From JAUIAI01 sp041396585 (GTDB lineage: Bacteria > Pseudomonadota > Gammaproteobacteria > Burkholderiales > Burkholderiaceae_E), in the NCBI GenBank assembly GCA_041396585.1, contig JAWKYG010000003.1:62001-126000 (forward strand): DNA of 64,000 nt. Reading direction: 5' to 3'. This document shows positions 55,926-64,000 of the stretch, one piece after another. The notes under the pieces are model-generated. The model was not told the DNA's origin and did not search any database. It worked only from the letters and a program-made list of their open reading frames with translations. Made by a program: the position numbers and the translations under genes. Positions within the stretch are counted from its first letter, which is position 1. Every line of letters starts with the position of its first letter.

Positions 55926-57584
55926 TCAGCGCATTCGGCCCTGATCATTGTCATCGCCTCGACCGCGGCTGTTCCAGGTGCCGCGCTGCCTGAGCAAACC
56001 AGGCTGTTGATCGCGACCGAGCCGATCCAGCCACCGCGACAGGCTGCGCGAGTAGCGCACCGTGACGATCGTCAACAGCACAGTGGGTAGCAAGACCAGC
56101 ATCCAGACACCGAACTTGGCCGCCCCACCCCAGTCGGCCATCGCGAACAGATTCATCCCGAGAAAGCCGGTGGCGATCGTGGCCACCATGCCCAGGATCG
56201 TGACCACGGTCAGGCGCAGAACACTCTCGGACTGTCTGCGGGCGTCATCGCTGTCCAGATACTGGCTCATGTCGAGCACCTCCTCGCGAACCTCGTCGAA
56301 CAGAGCATCGACATTGAGCTGACGGCGCATCATCCCGAACAAGGCGGCTTGCAGCGGCTGATTGGAAATCTCGTGAAACCAGTAGCGGTGATTGAAGCGA
56401 AGAAAGCTCTCGAGCGAACGACGGACCCTGCGTTTGAATGCGCTGACCGAAACGGGGTCATCCAGGTCGAGCTGAGACACCGCATACACCTGCTGATCCG
56501 ATTGCAGCAGGATCGCTGCGCGATGGAAGTGCGCGATCAGGGTCAACAGTTTGATCTGGTGCCGGTACTCGGTCAGCAGACCGGACTCGGAATCCGCGAA
56601 GGCCGGGTTATTCGCACTGCCGACAAAGGTGGTCGCATGCCCGTTGCAAAGCACCCGCGTGGACAGCGCAAGATCCTGACTGGACGGCGACCAGTACCGG
56701 TCGTAGGCATGCTCATCACGTAGGGCGCGCGCGGCATCGGGGCTCGCGGCAAGCGGCGAATCCGGCGCCAGGCCCAGCGCCAGCCGGATGAAATCCGCCT
56801 CGTCGATCGAAAATGGATCATCCACCGACAGGTAAGACAGCGAAGGCATTCGCTGATGCTCGACCTGACGAAAGCGTACCGGCCCGTGCTCCATGGAAAA
56901 ATGCAAGGTCATCGGGCGAAGTAGCGCGATCCAGTGCTCGGCGACGGTGGCGGCGCGATGAACCCGAACCGCCTGCAGATACTTCTCGGCGGCATCGAAA
57001 TCGGAGCGGGCGATTTCGCTGTCATCAGCGGCCAGCCAGCGCACACTGCGTGCACAGTGCACCGCCCGCCCATCTCGGTGCCAGCCCGAGGGAAATGCCC
57101 TCCCGAGCCGGTACTGGATATCGATCGCACGCTCCAACGGGAGATTCTCCGCCGCCAGTTCCATGACCAGGATGGTGATATCGACGTCATAGAAGAACAT
57201 CAGCCGGCAATTCACCACCTGCAGCTCGGTGGACCAGCCGTCCGTGAGTTCGATCACCGCCCGATCGATGTCCGAACGGGCATAGACACGGATTGGCGAC
57301 TCTCCATAGTTCGGATGCGCATTGGGGCCGCGGCCCTGGCCATAAAGAAATCGGCGTACCGATGGCAGGAAGGCCATGAACTCGTGATAGCGACCCGCTT
57401 CGATCGCGCCCTCCGGCGCCTCGAATGCGGATTCCTCCGCCTGCCAGAGCCCGCTGACATCCTCGGCCTCGAACAACTCCGACCAGGGTTGCGCGCGTTC
57501 CCGACCGGGTGGTGCCACCAGCTGCAGCGGCCAGAGCAGGATATGGCGGAACTGGCGAACGATCTGATCCCGCGGTGCATTCAT
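55926..57584 (-). CDS. CorA-like divalent cation transporter family protein
   Basis: 552 residues, longer than classic CorA (about 320). A large N-terminal cytoplasmic region is followed by a long helix and two C-terminal membrane segments with the GMN motif (TGFLGMNLFAM). The GMN loop is the pore signature of the CorA family, which forms pentameric Mg2+/Co2+ channels or, in some branches, Zn2+ exporters. Ion specificity cannot be read from this sequence. The ATG at 57584 overlaps the first unit of a 21-bp duplication; no clear ribosome site. Confidence 0.82.
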   Translation of the reverse strand: MNAPRDQIVRQFRHILLWPLQLVAPPGRERAQPWSELFEAEDVSGLWQAEESAFEAPEGAIEAGRYHEFMAFLPSVRRFLYGQGRGPNAHPNYGESPIRVYARSDIDRAVIELTDGWSTELQVVNCRLMFFYDVDITILVMELAAENLPLERAIDIQYRLGRAFPSGWHRDGRAVHCARSVRWLAADDSEIARSDFDAAEKYLQAVRVHRAATVAEHWIALLRPMTLHFSMEHGPVRFRQVEHQRMPSLSYLSVDDPFSIDEADFIRLALGLAPDSPLAASPDAARALRDEHAYDRYWSPSSQDLALSTRVLCNGHATTFVGSANNPAFADSESGLLTEYRHQIKLLTLIAHFHRAAILLQSDQQVYAVSQLDLDDPVSVSAFKRRVRRSLESFLRFNHRYWFHEISNQPLQAALFGMMRRQLNVDALFDEVREEVLDMSQYLDSDDARRQSESVLRLTVVTILGMVATIATGFLGMNLFAMADWGGAAKFGVWMLVLLPTVLLTIVTVRYSRSLSRWLDRLGRDQQPGLLRQRGTWNSRGRGDDNDQGRMR

Positions 57585-57625
57585 CTTGTGTCTGGGTTGC
57601 TGATTCTTGTGTCTGGGTTGCTGAT
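57584..57625. repeat. perfect 21-bp tandem duplication at corA-like start
   Basis: TCTTGTGTCTGGGTTGCTGA plus T occurs twice head to tail. The first unit begins at the first base of the start codon (leftward gene), so the duplication lengthens the untranslated leader. Confidence 0.93.
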
Positions 57626-57695
57626 GGAAGCGGGTGTCGCCGCTGCGAGTGCTTGCGCTGGGCGGGCCGGCGCTTAGCCGCGGCGCACCCGAAAG

Positions 57696-57723
57696 AAAAA
57701 AGGGCGCTTCTTTCGAAGCGCCC
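57696..57723 (-). terminator. rho-independent terminator of the branched-chain ABC operon
   Basis: 9-bp stem GGGCGCTTC/GAAGCGCCC with a 4-base loop; read leftward it is followed by TTTTTT. It lies about 50 bases after the binding-protein stop codon. Confidence 0.88.
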
Positions 57724-57769
57724 CGCGTGCTGCCCGATCGAGACTCAGATCGGTTGGCAGATCAGCCGA

Positions 57770-58978
57770 TCAACGACCGTACACCTTGCCGAACAACTGC
57801 CAGCCCTTGCCGTCGAACTTCACCAGCTGCATGCGCTCGATCGGGTAGAAGTCATCGGCCGAGGTCTTGACGTTGATGCCGGGCATCAGCATGGGCGGCT
57901 CGAAGTCGAGGCTCGCCGCCTGCTTCATCAGGTTCTTGCGCGACAGATCATCACCGCACTGCTTGAGTGTTTGCACGATCACCTGCGCCGCGTTGTAGCC
58001 GTAAACATAGAAGCTGTTGGAGATGTCGGCACCCGGAATGTACTTGTCCAGCCAGGCCTTGTAGTCATCCCAGGCCTTGCCCTTCTGCCACTGCGGATCG
58101 GTGGGATCTTTCAGGTACACCGACGAAATGATGCCGACCGAATTCTCCAGGCCCGCGGGCTTGAGCACCGAACCCACCGACTGCGACACATTGTTCAGAT
58201 AGTGGGTGGGCTTCCAGCCGATCTCGGCCGCCTTCTTGATCGCCTGCGCCGCGAACTTGGGCGTGGTGATGTTGAAGAACACATCGGCACCGGAACCCTT
58301 CATGGTCACCATCTGGCTGTCGATGGTGGGATCGGTGACCTCGTACGAGACCTCGGACACGATCATCGACTTGGCTTTGTCGCCCAGGCCGTGTTTGAAG
58401 CCCTCGAGGTAGTCCTTGCCGTAGTCATCGTTCTGATAAAGGACGGCGATCTTGGCATTCGGATGGGTATCCAGAATGTGCATCGCATAGATCTTGGCCT
58501 CGGACTGATAGTTCGGCTGCAGGCCCATGGTCCACGGGAAGTGCTTCGGATCGCCCCACTTGGTGGCGCCGGTGGCCAGGAACAGATGCGGCACCTTCTT
58601 GGAGTTCATGTACTTGTGGATCGCCGAGTTGGTCGGCGTGCCCAGGGTGTTGAACAGGGCGAACACCTCTTCCTGCTCGACCAGTTTGCGCACCTGCTCG
58701 ACCGTCTTGGGCGGGCTGTAGCCATCATCGAGCGTGACGAAGTTGATCTTGCGCCCGTTGACGCCGCCGTTGTCGTTGATCATCTGCAAGTATGCGGCGA
58801 CGGCCTTGCCGATCGTGCCGTATGCCGAGGCCGGGCCCGAATACGGCATCGTGTTACCGATCTTGATTTCCTTGTCGGTCACGCCCGGACCGTTCTTGGC
58901 CGCGGCGCCGCCGGCCAGGCCGATCATCGTGGCGCCCACGGCGACTGCCGTCAGCGTCTTGCGCAGGGAAAATGTCAT
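57770..58978 (-). CDS. branched-chain amino acid-type ABC transporter substrate-binding protein
   Basis: 402 residues. Signal peptide to about residue 27 (GLAGGAAAK), then VTDKEIKIGNTMPYSGPASAYG, the standard opening of LivJ/K-like periplasmic proteins. Many homologues in this order bind aromatic acids, amides or other small molecules rather than Leu/Ile/Val, so the ligand is open. ATG 58978 has GAGGAG 8 bases upstream. Last gene of the five-gene operon, separated from livM by 67 bases. Confidence 0.9.
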   Translation of the reverse strand: MTFSLRKTLTAVAVGATMIGLAGGAAAKNGPGVTDKEIKIGNTMPYSGPASAYGTIGKAVAAYLQMINDNGGVNGRKINFVTLDDGYSPPKTVEQVRKLVEQEEVFALFNTLGTPTNSAIHKYMNSKKVPHLFLATGATKWGDPKHFPWTMGLQPNYQSEAKIYAMHILDTHPNAKIAVLYQNDDYGKDYLEGFKHGLGDKAKSMIVSEVSYEVTDPTIDSQMVTMKGSGADVFFNITTPKFAAQAIKKAAEIGWKPTHYLNNVSQSVGSVLKPAGLENSVGIISSVYLKDPTDPQWQKGKAWDDYKAWLDKYIPGADISNSFYVYGYNAAQVIVQTLKQCGDDLSRKNLMKQAASLDFEPPMLMPGINVKTSADDFYPIERMQLVKFDGKGWQLFGKVYGR

Positions 58979-59045
58979 GGTTCTTGTCTCCTCGGTGGAA
59001 AACCGGATCGGGGCAGCTGCCCCGGATTGTGCTGCCTTCAGATCA

Positions 59046-60062
59046 TTAACGCTGAGCGCGAAGTTTCGCTGACAGCTTGGCCAGCGCACCGGAAATGCCA
59101 AAGGGCATCAGGTACATGAAAGCGATGAGGAATATGCCATAAACCGCCCATGGCGCACTCTTGGAAATCTGCTCGGCCACGTTCGGAATGAACATGATGA
59201 ACACCGCGCCGAAGATGGCGCCGGTCAATGACGCCAGCCCGCCCACCACGATGCCGACCAGGAAGGTGATCGAGAGAAAGATCTGGAAGCTGTCGGGTGC
59301 GACGAAGGCCACCACGACACCGCCGAGCGCGCCGGCGACCCCCGTAAAAGCTGCCGACACGCCAAACGTGATCGATTTGAACATGGCCAGGTTGACACCC
59401 ATGGCTGCGGCGGCGGTGGGGTGATCCCGGATGGCGATCAGCGCACGCCCGACCCGGCCCTGCAGCAGATTTCGGCCGATCCAGAACATGAGGATCAGGA
59501 TGATCAGCCCAAAGAAGTACAGGTAGCGATCGTCATTGAATTCCTGGCCCAGGAACTCGAACTCGAACGGCGGTTCCGGCTTGATCAGCACGATGCCCTG
59601 CACGCCGCCGGTGATGTCTTCGATCGCCTTGTACTTCAGCATCTGCGGTGTGGCCACGCCCAATGCCAGCGTGGCCAGGGCCAGAAAGTGCCCCTCGAGC
59701 CGCAGCGCCGGAAATCCGACCAGGAAACCGACCACGAAGGCCACCAGCGCGGCCACCGGAAGCGTGCTCCAGAACGGGAACTCGTAGCGGTCCATGAGAA
59801 TGGCCGCTGTGTAAGCGCCCACCGCGTAGAACGCACCGTGTCCGAGCGAGATCTGGCCATTGAAGCCGGTGAGAATGTTCAGCCCGAGCAGGGCGATCGC
59901 ATAGGCGAACACCAGGGTGAACTGGAACACCACGTAGTTCTTGACCAGAAACGGGAAGATGCAGAGCGCGATCAGCACGACCAGGCCGATCACGAACTTC
60001 AGCGAACTGGCACCGCGCGACGCCTGGATCACGGCGGACATGGACTCGGATACGGGTTTCAT
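59046..60062 (-). CDS. livM: branched-chain amino acid-type ABC transporter permease LivM
   Basis: 338 residues with about nine membrane helices. The pattern YAIALLGLNILTGFNGQISL and GHGAFYAVGAYTAA is diagnostic for LivM, as is the late ALIAIRDHPTAAAAMGVNL loop contacting the ATPases. Forms the heterodimeric channel with LivH. Its ATG overlaps the livH stop by 4 bases. Confidence 0.92.
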   Translation of the reverse strand: MKPVSESMSAVIQASRGASSLKFVIGLVVLIALCIFPFLVKNYVVFQFTLVFAYAIALLGLNILTGFNGQISLGHGAFYAVGAYTAAILMDRYEFPFWSTLPVAALVAFVVGFLVGFPALRLEGHFLALATLALGVATPQMLKYKAIEDITGGVQGIVLIKPEPPFEFEFLGQEFNDDRYLYFFGLIILILMFWIGRNLLQGRVGRALIAIRDHPTAAAAMGVNLAMFKSITFGVSAAFTGVAGALGGVVVAFVAPDSFQIFLSITFLVGIVVGGLASLTGAIFGAVFIMFIPNVAEQISKSAPWAVYGIFLIAFMYLMPFGISGALAKLSAKLRAQR

Positions 60063-60931
60063 ACGCGGCTCACCACCACCTTGCCGAACAAGCCGTTGGG
60101 CTTGATCGTCAGAATGCCCACGATCAGCACCAGGGCCACCGTCAGCTTGAGTTCGGTACCGATCACATAGGCGCCGAGTACGTTCTCGGCCACACCGACG
60201 ATCAGGCCGCCGATCGCCGCACCCCAGGGGTTGTCGATACCGCCGAGCAGGGCCCCCGCAAAGCCGTAGAGCAGGATGCCCGACATCATGTTCGGATCGA
60301 GGAACACCACCGGGGCGATCATCATGCCGGCCACCGCACCGATTGCCGCGGCCAGCCCCCAGCCCAGGGCCAGCATCCAGGAGACACGGATGCCAACCAG
60401 CCGAGCGGACTCCGGATTCTGCGCCGCCGCCCGCATGGCCAGCCCGATCGGTGTGAGCCGCAGGAAGGCGAACACCGCCGCGACCACGATCGTCATGACG
60501 AAGAACGAGCCGACATCATGCGCGCCGAAATACTTGCTGGCGTACCAGGCATCTTTGGCAAACGGCGATTCGAACGATTTGATCGTGTGCTCGAAGATCC
60601 AGCCGGCCACCGCGTTGAATATCACGAGAAGGCCGATGAACACGATCACGTTGTTCAGCACCGGTGCGTTCTCCACCGGCTTGAGAATCACCCGCTGAAT
60701 GATCACCGCGCCAATGAATGACACCACCACGGTGATCACGAAGGCGGCCCAATAGGGCATGCCGCCCTGGATCAGCCACCAGGCGATGAAGGTGCTGAAG
60801 GTGGCCATCTCGCCCTGGGCGAAATTGATGTGATGCGTGGACTGGTAAATCATCACCAGCGCCAGCGCGATCGACCCGTAGATGGCGCCGCTGGCCAGGC
60901 CGGCGATCACCTGCTGCATGAATGCTTCCAC
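60059..60931 (-). CDS. livH: branched-chain amino acid-type ABC transporter permease LivH
   Basis: 290 residues, strongly hydrophobic. Typical LivH features are IAGLASGAIYGSIALALVMIYQ at the start, HHINFAQGEMATF, the GLAMRAAAQNPESARLVGI cytoplasmic loop and GGIDNPWGAAIGGLIVG. Pairs with LivM. The first start is GTG 60931, one base after the livF stop; an ATG four codons later is an alternative. Confidence 0.92.
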   Translation of the reverse strand: MEAFMQQVIAGLASGAIYGSIALALVMIYQSTHHINFAQGEMATFSTFIAWWLIQGGMPYWAAFVITVVVSFIGAVIIQRVILKPVENAPVLNNVIVFIGLLVIFNAVAGWIFEHTIKSFESPFAKDAWYASKYFGAHDVGSFFVMTIVVAAVFAFLRLTPIGLAMRAAAQNPESARLVGIRVSWMLALGWGLAAAIGAVAGMMIAPVVFLDPNMMSGILLYGFAGALLGGIDNPWGAAIGGLIVGVAENVLGAYVIGTELKLTVALVLIVGILTIKPNGLFGKVVVSRV

Positions 60932-60932
60932 T

Positions 60933-61646
60933 TCAGACCCCCAGGTAAGCCTTGCGCACCGATTCGTCGGCCTTGATTTCCTCGGTCGTGCCCGAGATGA
61001 TCACCCGCCCGGTTTCGAGCAGATAGGCATCGTGAGCGAGATCGAGCGCGAGCGAGGCGTTCTGTTCGACCAGCAGCATGCTGACGTTGTCTTCACGGTT
61101 GATGCGCGCCATGATCTCGAAGATCTCACGCACGATCAGCGGCGCCAGGCCGAACGAAGGCTCATCGAGCAACAGCAGGCGGGGCTTGAGCATCAGGGCA
61201 CGGCTGATCGCCAGCATCTGCTGCTCGCCGCCGGAGAGCGTGCCGGCCTGCTGATGGCGCCGCTCCTTCAGGCGCGGGAAGCGCTCATAGACATATTCCA
61301 TGTCGCGCGCCACCTCGGCCTTGTCCTTGCGGGTGTAGGCGCCCAGCCGGAGATTGTCCTCGACCGACACCGCGGTGAATGTGCCGCGGCCATCGGGCAC
61401 ATGGGCCACGCCCATGCGTACCACCTGTTCGGTGCTGTTGCCGGTAATCGATGCACCATCGATCTCGATCGCGCCTTCGGTACGCACCATCTGGCAGATC
61501 GCGCGCAAGGTGGTGGTCTTGCCGGCGCCATTGGCGCCGAGAATGGTGGTGATACGGCCCGATTCGAGCGAAAAGCTCACACCGAACAGGGCCTGGGTGG
61601 CGCCATAGTAGGCATTCAGGTCACGAACCTCGAGCATCTTGCTCAT
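60933..61646 (-). CDS. livF: branched-chain amino acid-type ABC transporter ATP-binding protein LivF
   Basis: 237 residues. Walker A GANGAGKTT, signature LSGGEQQMLAISRALM, Walker B LLLLDEPSFGLAP and the switch-His segment MLLVEQNASLAL are all present. The YYGATQALFGVSF start is characteristic of LivF. Hydrolyses ATP with LivG on the cytoplasmic side. Its ATG overlaps the livG stop by 4 bases. Confidence 0.93.
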   Translation of the reverse strand: MSKMLEVRDLNAYYGATQALFGVSFSLESGRITTILGANGAGKTTTLRAICQMVRTEGAIEIDGASITGNSTEQVVRMGVAHVPDGRGTFTAVSVEDNLRLGAYTRKDKAEVARDMEYVYERFPRLKERRHQQAGTLSGGEQQMLAISRALMLKPRLLLLDEPSFGLAPLIVREIFEIMARINREDNVSMLLVEQNASLALDLAHDAYLLETGRVIISGTTEEIKADESVRKAYLGV

Positions 61647-62437
61647 GCCGCAGCCCCCTCTTTGTCAGCCGGGGCGCCCAGATAGGCAGCGATCACATCG
61701 GGGTGGGCCTGGATTTCATCCGGGCTGCCCTCGGCGATCTTGGCACCGAAGTTCAGTACCACGATGTGATCGGAGACCTTCATCACCAGGCTCATATGGT
61801 GCTCGACCAGCAACACCGTGATGCCCAACTCATCGCGCACGCGCAGGATATTGGTGCCCAGATCCTCGAGTTCCTCGTGGTTCAGGCCCGCCGCGGGCTC
61901 GTCGAGCAACAGCAGTTTGGGTTCGGCAGCCAGGGCACGCGCGAGTTCGACACGCTTTTGCAGCCCGAAAGGGAGATCACCGACCGGACGATCCGCGACC
62001 TCGGTCAGGAGCATCATCTCGATCAGGCGATTGGCATGCTCTGTGAGGCGCTTCTCCTCGGCGGACACCGAGGGCAGGCTCAGCGCACTGGCCAGGAAAC
62101 CCGACGACGAACGGCAATGCGCCCCCACCATGATGTTCTGCCGCACGCTCAGGGTGCGGAACATGGCCAGATTCTGGAAGGTGCGGCCGATGCCGATCTC
62201 GGCCATCCTGTGCACCGGCGTGGCGGTGATCGAGCGGCCTTCGAAAAGGATATCGCCCGACTCGTAGCTATAAAGCCTGGACAGGCAATTGAACAAGGTG
62301 GTCTTGCCGGCACCATTGGGGCCGATCAATCCACAAACCCCGCCGACGGGGACATCGAAGCTCACGCGATCGAGTGCGACGATCCCGCCAAAGCGGACCG
62401 TCACCTCGCGAACGCTGAGCAAAGCCGAGCCGCTCAC
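61643..62437 (-). CDS. livG: branched-chain amino acid-type ABC transporter ATP-binding protein LivG
   Basis: 264 residues. Walker A GPNGAGKTTLFN, RTFQNLAMFRTLSVRQN, a variant signature LPFGLQKRVELARAL, Walker B LLLLDEPAAGLN and VLLVEHHMSLVM identify LivG. The start is GTG 62437, chosen because AGGAGG lies 7 bases upstream and the protein then has family length; the frame opens 60 bases earlier. First gene of the operon livG-livF-livH-livM-binding protein. Confidence 0.92.
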   Translation of the reverse strand: MSGSALLSVREVTVRFGGIVALDRVSFDVPVGGVCGLIGPNGAGKTTLFNCLSRLYSYESGDILFEGRSITATPVHRMAEIGIGRTFQNLAMFRTLSVRQNIMVGAHCRSSSGFLASALSLPSVSAEEKRLTEHANRLIEMMLLTEVADRPVGDLPFGLQKRVELARALAAEPKLLLLDEPAAGLNHEELEDLGTNILRVRDELGITVLLVEHHMSLVMKVSDHIVVLNFGAKIAEGSPDEIQAHPDVIAAYLGAPADKEGAAA

Positions 62438-62640
62438 CGTAAATCCTCCTTGGCGCGCCGGATCATGAATTGATCGTCCGGCGCTGGTCTCCTCCACCGG
62501 TGTCCGGCGTAAGGCGGGCTAAGTGTAGCGGAAAGCCGGTGGGTGCATCCGCTGGCCACACGACCGTATCGGGCGCCGCTGACCGCGCAGCACCCGGGAC
62601 CGACTACCGAACCACGCAGCTCCCATGTCACAATCGAAGC

Positions 62641-63498
62641 ATGCTGATCATGCCACCCGAATTCGAAGCCGATCGCCTGATCGAACTCACCGATGATGTG
62701 TTCGTTCATGTGTTCACTCGCGACAAGCTGATCCTGCCGCATGGCGCCGCCGGGCCGCTTACCTGGCCGCTCTATCAGCAGGCAGGATTCGTTGCGGAAA
62801 CGGTTCATGGCATCGGTCGGCTGGGCGGTTCTCCGCATGTGGCGGTCTCGATCGGCGAGTCGGGCGCCGAATTGCCGGAGGGTTTCGCGGCAGCCAATCT
62901 GCGCCAGTTGTTCGGCGCCATAGACGACACCCAGCTGGCCGTGGCAATGCGCGCTGTCCAGGTGCTCGAATGGGACCGCACCCATCGCTTCTGCGGCGCC
63001 TGCGGCCGGCCGACCGAGCATGTGGGTCATGAGCGCGCTCGCGAATGCCGGCCCTGCCGGCTCACGTTCTATCCGCGCATCTCTCCGGCCATGATGGTGC
63101 TCATCCGCGACGGCAACCGTCTGCTACTGGGGCGTGGCATCAATTTCCCGCCCGGCCGGTTCAGCGCGCTGGCGGGCTTTCTCGAGGCCGGCGAGACCAT
63201 CGAGCAGGCGATTCATCGTGAGGTGCTCGAGGAGGTCAATGTCCGGATCAAGAACCTGCGCTACTTCGGCAGCCAGAGCTGGCCGTTTCCGAATTCTTTG
63301 ATGATCGCATTCGTGGCCGACTATGCCGGCGGCGAACTGCGCGCAGACCCGGCCGAGCTGGCCGAGGCCGCGTTCTTCGAGATCGATGACCTGCCGCGGC
63401 TGCCTCCGCCACTGAGCATCGCGCGCGCCCTGATCGATGCCACGATCGCCGAGATCCGCGACCCGGGCGCCGAACCCCTGCGCATCCGCACCTGGTGA
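62641..63498 (+). CDS. nudC: NAD(+) diphosphatase / NAD-capped RNA decapping hydrolase NudC
   Basis: 285 residues. A four-cysteine zinc site (FCGACGRPT, then CRPC) precedes the Nudix box GFLEAGETIEQAIHREVLEE and the NudC-specific SQSWPFPNS motif (usually SQPWPFPxS). The enzyme splits NADH/NAD+ and removes NAD caps from RNA 5' ends. ATG 62641 is family-like; the frame extends upstream. Divergent from the liv operon. Confidence 0.92.
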   Translation: MLIMPPEFEADRLIELTDDVFVHVFTRDKLILPHGAAGPLTWPLYQQAGFVAETVHGIGRLGGSPHVAVSIGESGAELPEGFAAANLRQLFGAIDDTQLAVAMRAVQVLEWDRTHRFCGACGRPTEHVGHERARECRPCRLTFYPRISPAMMVLIRDGNRLLLGRGINFPPGRFSALAGFLEAGETIEQAIHREVLEEVNVRIKNLRYFGSQSWPFPNSLMIAFVADYAGGELRADPAELAEAAFFEIDDLPRLPPPLSIARALIDATIAEIRDPGAEPLRIRTW

Positions 63499-63591
63499 GG
63501 CGTCGGCGGAGTCATTAGCCAGCCTGCGGAAACACCAGGCCGTCGTCATCCGGGGCCTACCGGGCGATGACCTCACCCCGCGCCCGAGCGG

Positions 63592-64000
63592 TCAGATCGG
63601 ACCATCGCTGTCGTCTTCGAGGAAGCGCACATCCAGGCCCTCGATGTCCTGCATCGAGGCGCCAGCGATTCCTTGCATGTCGCCTACCATCCCCACCGTG
63701 GCCTGCATCATCCGCTCCAGCTGCATCTGGCGCTTGGACCACTGCTTCATGATCGCCTTGCGCTCGCGATCGAGATCCTCCTGCATCTGTGAGAACGACT
63801 CGACGATCGCCTGCACCCGGTGTTTGAAGCGCGGCCCGGTGAGGTAGTCGTAGATCAGGGCCGATTTTTCCTGTTTGCCTTCGAGCGCGCGGCGCGCGGT
63901 GGCCAGCTCGATCAGCGACTGGCGCAACGACATGGCCAGCGGCAGGGCAACGCTCGGATGCACCACCCAGACATGGTCGATCAGGTCGAAACTGTCGATC
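63592..64000 (-). CDS. DUF2130 domain protein, C-terminal part (gene continues past window)
   Basis: At least 135 residues of the 3' end; the frame is open to the window edge (IDSFDLIDHVWVVHPS), so the start is outside. The helical AMSLRQSLIELATARRALEGKQEK, IYDYLTGPRFKHRVQAIVESF and IAGASMQDIEGLD pattern matches the C-terminus of DUF2130 proteins, large coiled-coil proteins with a nuclease-like fold suggested for the family. Convergent with nudC. Confidence 0.8.
   Translation of the reverse strand, partial: IDSFDLIDHVWVVHPSVALPLAMSLRQSLIELATARRALEGKQEKSALIYDYLTGPRFKHRVQAIVESFSQMQEDLDRERKAIMKQWSKRQMQLERMMQATVGMVGDMQGIAGASMQDIEGLDVRFLEDDSDGPI

Overview
The window is about 64 kb of GC-rich, densely coding bacterial DNA and looks like a betaproteobacterium of the order Burkholderiales. 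The evidence is a set of small families typical of that group (DUF1840, DUF3567, DUF3717) and the block def-fmt-htpX-rsmB-DUF4390-ntrY-ntrX, read leftward and divergent from LysM gene-dprA-topB. I see no rRNA, tRNA, transposase, phage gene or CRISPR array.

Layout: 0-1.7 kb, end of a TRAP transporter (dctQ partial, dctM). 1.9-8.7 kb, an aromatic meta-cleavage cluster resembling homoprotocatechuate degradation (FAH-family decarboxylase/isomerase, class III extradiol dioxygenase, semialdehyde dehydrogenase) with a divergent LysR regulator, an exported metallo-beta-lactamase-fold hydrolase, a Dabb protein and a DUF3237 protein. 9.1-12.3 kb, comM with a repeat-encoded insertion, an octamer minisatellite and copC-copD. 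12.6-22.8 kb, AMACR-type racemase, lipoprotein-MFS pair, DUF1840, benE, gor and a full-length metH. 23-26 kb, a short operon of FAH hydrolase, LDH2-type dehydrogenase and BMP binding protein ending in a clear terminator. 26.1-30.7 kb, a tight leftward operon of Rieske oxygenase, glutamine-synthetase-like ligase, 2Fe-2S ferredoxin and an unusual TRAP-type binding protein. 30.8-46 kb, mostly housekeeping. 46-50.7 kb, ChaC, a threonine/serine dehydratase-type enzyme and a CoA-transferase/acyl-CoA ligase pair. 50.8-55.9 kb, two tandem galactose-oxidase-like lipoprotein genes and a MarR regulator. 55.9-64 kb, a CorA-like transporter, a complete livGFHM plus binding-protein operon, nudC and a partial DUF2130 gene.

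Most unusual points: (1) the two galactose-oxidase-like paralogues share a practically identical 1.6-kb catalytic block although their leaders and flanks have diverged, which suggests recent gene conversion; all copper-radical active-site residues are present and a MarR gene with candidate operators lies beside them. (2) The Rieske/GS-like/ferredoxin/binding-protein operon has the logic of a gamma-glutamyl-amide route for oxidising an amine, but no known pathway can be assigned. (3) Short tandem repeats recur: two arrays of related 8-bp units in intergenic DNA, and in-frame hexamer and 15-mer arrays that extend ComM and RsmB. (4) Three genes (ntrX-like regulator, fmt, second oxidase copy) each lack exactly one base. 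At least two of the three losses are in short G/C runs, so consensus errors must be excluded before calling pseudogenes.

All identifications are from reading the sequence and recalling family motifs; no search was run.
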